From Pseudomonadota bacterium (GTDB lineage Bacteria > Pseudomonadota > Gammaproteobacteria > CAMYNG01), in the NCBI GenBank assembly GCA_020347585.1, contig CP070733.1, positions 127,056-144,575 on the forward strand: 17,520 nucleotides of DNA, in the 5' to 3' direction. Shown here piece after piece: positions 15,393 through 17,520 of the stretch (position 1 is the first letter of the stretch; each line of letters begins with the position of its first letter). The position numbers and the translations under genes were made by a program. The notes below the pieces were generated by a model. It was not told the origin of the DNA and did not search any database. It was given only the letters and a program-made list of their open reading frames with translations.

Positions 15393-16130
15393 ATGAAGAA
15401 ACCGCGCCGACCCCGTGATGCCTTGTACGCTGAGCCGCTCGAGCGCCTGGTGGATTTCACCTTCGACGAGTCGGTGGTGCAGGTGTTTCCCGACATGATC
15501 AACCGCTCTGTGCCGGGCTACGCGACGGTGATCGACATGCTGGGGATCCTGGCTGCCCGTTACGCGCGGACAAATACGCGTTGTTACGACCTGGGTTGTT
15601 CGCTCGGCGCGGCGACCCTGGCGATGCGCCGCCAGATAGCAGTAGATTGCCGTATCGTTGCAGTCGACAATTCTCCCACCATGGCCTCGGGCTGCCGCAC
15701 AAACGTATGCGCGGACAGTGCCGGACCCGCCGTGGATGTACTATGTGCCGACATCCGTGACGTGCGCATCGAGGACGCATCCGTGACGGTGATGAACTTC
15801 ACCCTGCAATTCATCGCTCCTGCCGAGCGTGCGGCGGTACTGCAAAAGATATACGACGGGTTGCGCCCCGGCGGAGTCCTGATCTTGTCGGAAAAGATCA
15901 GCTTCGAGGATGGCGCTGCCGACCAACTCATGAGCGATCTGCACGATGACTTCAAACGCGCGCGTGGCTATAGCGATCTGGAGATTAGCCAAAAGCGCGC
16001 CGCCTTGGAAAAGGTGCTGATCACCGAGCCCGTCGCAGCACACTGTGCCCGGCTGCTGGCGGCCGGGTTTGCGACAGTGCAGCCCTGGTTCCAGTGTCTG
16101 AACTTCGTGTCACTACTGGCGATCAAATGA
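15393..16130 (+). CDS. cmoA: Carboxy-S-adenosyl-L-methionine synthase CmoA
   Basis: CmoA converts SAM and prephenate to carboxy-SAM, the donor for wobble-uridine modification, in the cytosol. The 245-residue protein closely follows E. coli CmoA: FTFDESVVQVFPDMINRSVPGY near 22-43, SAM-binding motif YDLGCSLGAAT (65-75), VDNSP (91-95), DIRD (120-123), NFTLQF (135-140), SEKISFED (166-173) and FKRARGYSDLEISQKR (187-202). The last contains the arginine implicated in binding the donated carboxylate in E. coli. The ATG at 15393 has GGAG 6 nt upstream. Its TGA overlaps the cmoB ATG (ATGA), indicating translational coupling. Confidence 0.97.
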   Translation: MKKPRRPRDALYAEPLERLVDFTFDESVVQVFPDMINRSVPGYATVIDMLGILAARYARTNTRCYDLGCSLGAATLAMRRQIAVDCRIVAVDNSPTMASGCRTNVCADSAGPAVDVLCADIRDVRIEDASVTVMNFTLQFIAPAERAAVLQKIYDGLRPGGVLILSEKISFEDGAADQLMSDLHDDFKRARGYSDLEISQKRAALEKVLITEPVAAHCARLLAAGFATVQPWFQCLNFVSLLAIK

Positions 16131-17101
16131 TCGACTACAGCGCGCTGTTTGACGCAATGGAACCGGCTCCCTTGCGGCGATGGTGTGCAGAGTTGCCGGC
16201 ACGTATCGAGGATGCATTCAGCGAGCGCGCTCACGGTGACCTGCCGCGCTGGCGCGCGCTACTCGAGAAACTGCCTGACCTCTTACCCTCGTCGCTTGAA
16301 CTGGATTCTGGCACGGTGCGTATCGGTGCGCCATCGGACTGCGACGGGACCACGTGCGGCAAACTCGAGCAATTGCTGCGCGGGCTGCATCCCTGGCGCA
16401 AGGGTCCATTCGAGGTGTTCGGGGTGTATATCGACGCCGAGTGGCGTTCGGACTGGAAGTGGGCACGCCTGTGCGAATACATCCAGCCGCTGGCGGGCCG
16501 ACGCGTGCTGGATGTCGGCTGCGGCAATGGCTATTACTGCTGGCGCATGGCCGGTGCGGGCGCCAGCCTGGTAATCGGCATCGATCCTACGCAACTGTAC
16601 GTAGCGCAGTTCGCGGCGTTGCGTCGCTATGCCCCGGCGTCGCCCGTCTGGGTATTGCCGCTGGGGATAGAGGCATTGCCGCGGGGGACGGCGGCATTTG
16701 ACACCGTATTCTCCATGGGCGTGCTTTACCACCGGCGCTCTGCACAGGAGCACCTGCGCGACCTGCATCGTCTGCTACGGGAGGGGGGTGAACTGGTACT
16801 CGAAACGCTGGTGTTCGAGGGCGGATCGGGCGAGATTCTGGAACCCCCGGGGCGCTACGCCAAGATGCGCAACGTATGGGCGATTCCGGCGTGCGCGACG
16901 CTGCAGGCGTGGATAGAGGACAGTGGTTTCGATGTGGTGCGCGTGGTAGACGTCACGCCGACCACGGTGCAGGAGCAGCGCCGAACCGACTGGATGCATT
17001 TTGAATCGCTTGCCGATTTCCTCGACCCCGCGAACCCCAACCTCACCGTCGAGGGCCTGCCAGCCCCGACCCGTGCTACTGTACTGGCCGTAAAACCCTA
17101 G
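16127..17101 (+). CDS. cmoB: tRNA U34 carboxymethyltransferase CmoB
   Basis: CmoB transfers the carboxymethyl group of carboxy-SAM to 5-hydroxyuridine 34 of tRNA, giving cmo5U, which widens wobble decoding. The 324-residue length matches the E. coli enzyme (323). Diagnostic stretches are LHPWRKGPF (87-95, with K91), IDAEWRSDWKW (102-112), SAM motif LDVGCGNGYY (128-137), GIDPTQLY (151-158), FSMGVLYHRRS (195-205), RYAKMRNV (243-250) and ESLADFLDP (293-301). I start at the ATG at 16127, whose ATGA overlaps the cmoA stop and which aligns with the E. coli N-terminus. A GTG at 16094 would add 11 residues inside cmoA. It uses the product of CmoA. Confidence 0.97.
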   Translation: MIDYSALFDAMEPAPLRRWCAELPARIEDAFSERAHGDLPRWRALLEKLPDLLPSSLELDSGTVRIGAPSDCDGTTCGKLEQLLRGLHPWRKGPFEVFGVYIDAEWRSDWKWARLCEYIQPLAGRRVLDVGCGNGYYCWRMAGAGASLVIGIDPTQLYVAQFAALRRYAPASPVWVLPLGIEALPRGTAAFDTVFSMGVLYHRRSAQEHLRDLHRLLREGGELVLETLVFEGGSGEILEPPGRYAKMRNVWAIPACATLQAWIEDSGFDVVRVVDVTPTTVQEQRRTDWMHFESLADFLDPANPNLTVEGLPAPTRATVLAVKP

Positions 17102-17128
17102 ACTTCGCTCCTGTCACTCGGCACACTT

Positions 17129-17143
17129 TGCTGCACCGCAGCA
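17129..17143 (+). repeat. Short hairpin downstream of cmoB
   Basis: TGCTGC (17129-17134), loop ACC, then GCAGCA (17138-17143) make a perfect 6-bp stem 27 nt after the cmoB stop. No T-tract follows, so if it ends the cmo transcript it would do so weakly or by Rho-dependent means. Confidence 0.35.
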
Positions 17144-17187
17144 TATGCGCTGCGCTGCATGCACCCTGTTGCTTGTTGGCGAGAAAC

Positions 17188-17203
17188 TGTGATGCAGATC
17201 TCA
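17188..17203. promoter_or_regulatory. CRP-like binding site, one core mismatch
   Basis: TGTGA (17188-17192), 6 nt, TCTCA (17199-17203) matches the CRP core at 9 of 10 positions. The central bases also resemble the E. coli consensus (13 of 16 positions overall), and flanking A and T runs agree with it. Probable target is a plus-strand gene beyond 17520; no well-placed promoter is visible next to it. Confidence 0.4.
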
Positions 17204-17375
17204 GCTTTGGCTCGGAGTTGCCTCTGCGGTATGGGTTGGTGGCAATTTTGTGACTGCAAGCGACTGTGTCGCAACGAAAAACTACACTGATAGCTGGAAC
17301 AGTTCCCGTCGGCTGGCTATTATTTAACCAAGTGGGCGGAATCCTGTGCGGGATCCAACGCTAGGGGTTTGGTTG

Positions 17376-17395
17376 TGCATTATCCGCGTAATGCA
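17376..17395. repeat. 20-bp dyad symmetry, candidate operator
   Basis: TGCATTA (17376-17382), spacer TCCGCG, TAATGCA (17389-17395): perfect 7-bp arms with a 6-nt centre. This arrangement is typical of sites bound by dimeric helix-turn-helix regulators. No T-tract follows, so a terminator is unlikely. No regulator gene is adjacent in the window. Confidence 0.45.
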
Positions 17396-17520
17396 TGGAA
17401 GCCGCGCCGTTATTGCAGGGAATTGAGTTTGTCTGAATTGCCAACTTTCTTCTGCCGGCTTTATTGGGTCGGTAGAGCGTGTCCGTGCCCCGTCGTGCGG
17501 CTTGGGGGGGCGGCGTGAGC

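Larger units (their letters stand above)
17102..17520. other. Noncoding region after cmoB, no gene recognised
   Basis: I find no convincing coding sequence, tRNA or rRNA in these 419 nt, and base composition is visibly less GC-rich than the flanking genes. It contains a small hairpin after cmoB, a CRP-like site, an inverted repeat GCGAC-tgt-GTCGC (17260-17272), a -10-like TATTAT (17318-17323, no good -35) and a 20-bp dyad. It looks like a regulatory region for a gene beyond the window, or an undetected RNA. Confidence 0.5.

Noticed and set aside
17395..17436. 13-codon reading frame beginning in the 20-bp dyad, possible leader peptide
   Set aside because: There is no ribosome site and no run of regulatory codons, and a frame this short is expected by chance.
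17479..17520. Possible start of a gene (GTG at 17479, open to the window edge)
   Set aside because: It has only 14 codons, no clear ribosome site and no recognisable sequence, so it cannot be supported.

Overview
The window looks like a chromosomal segment of a GC-rich Gammaproteobacterium. I base this on the adjacent cmoA-cmoB pair, a MetA-type homoserine acyltransferase and strong GC bias at third codon positions (long antisense open frames lie across the real genes). I cannot name a genus. No transposase, integrase, phage gene, CRISPR array, tRNA or rRNA is visible.

Layout: 1-460 (+) is the 3' end of thiC (thiamine pyrimidine synthesis). It converges on a long minus-strand run, 483-12245. 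In transcription order that run is a periplasmic adaptor (MFP), an RND efflux pump 3 nt later, a double-length UvrA 22 nt later, then after 87 nt with its own promoter-like sequence a small P-loop protein, and metA 17 nt after that. Further upstream, 12375-13337 (-) encodes a cyclic-nucleotide-binding-fold/GGDEF diguanylate cyclase.

From 13338 on the organisation changes. A 242-nt divergent intergenic region holds a perfect CRP-type core (TGTGA-N6-TCACA), two inverted repeats and a good sigma70 promoter reading right. That promoter drives a PIN-domain 'RNA ligase partner' gene (13580-14152, +), which meets a Pab1020-type (Rnl3) ATP-dependent RNA ligase (14149-15252, -) tail to tail with overlapping stop codons. 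Divergent from the ligase is cmoA-cmoB (15393-17101, +), joined by an ATGA overlap, which makes the 5-carboxymethoxy group on tRNA wobble uridine 34. The last 419 nt hold no recognisable gene but contain a second CRP-like site, a small hairpin and a 20-bp dyad.

The items most worth following are: the four-ATPase UvrA, whose two halves differ in that only the first keeps a damage-sensing insertion domain, in one transcription run with an RND pump; the RNA ligase/PIN nuclease pair, a candidate RNA cleavage-and-sealing system; the CRP-like site next to a CAP-fold diguanylate cyclase; and a MetA that has Thr where characterised enzymes carry the acyl-CoA-selecting Glu or Gly, paired with an uncharacterised P-loop protein.
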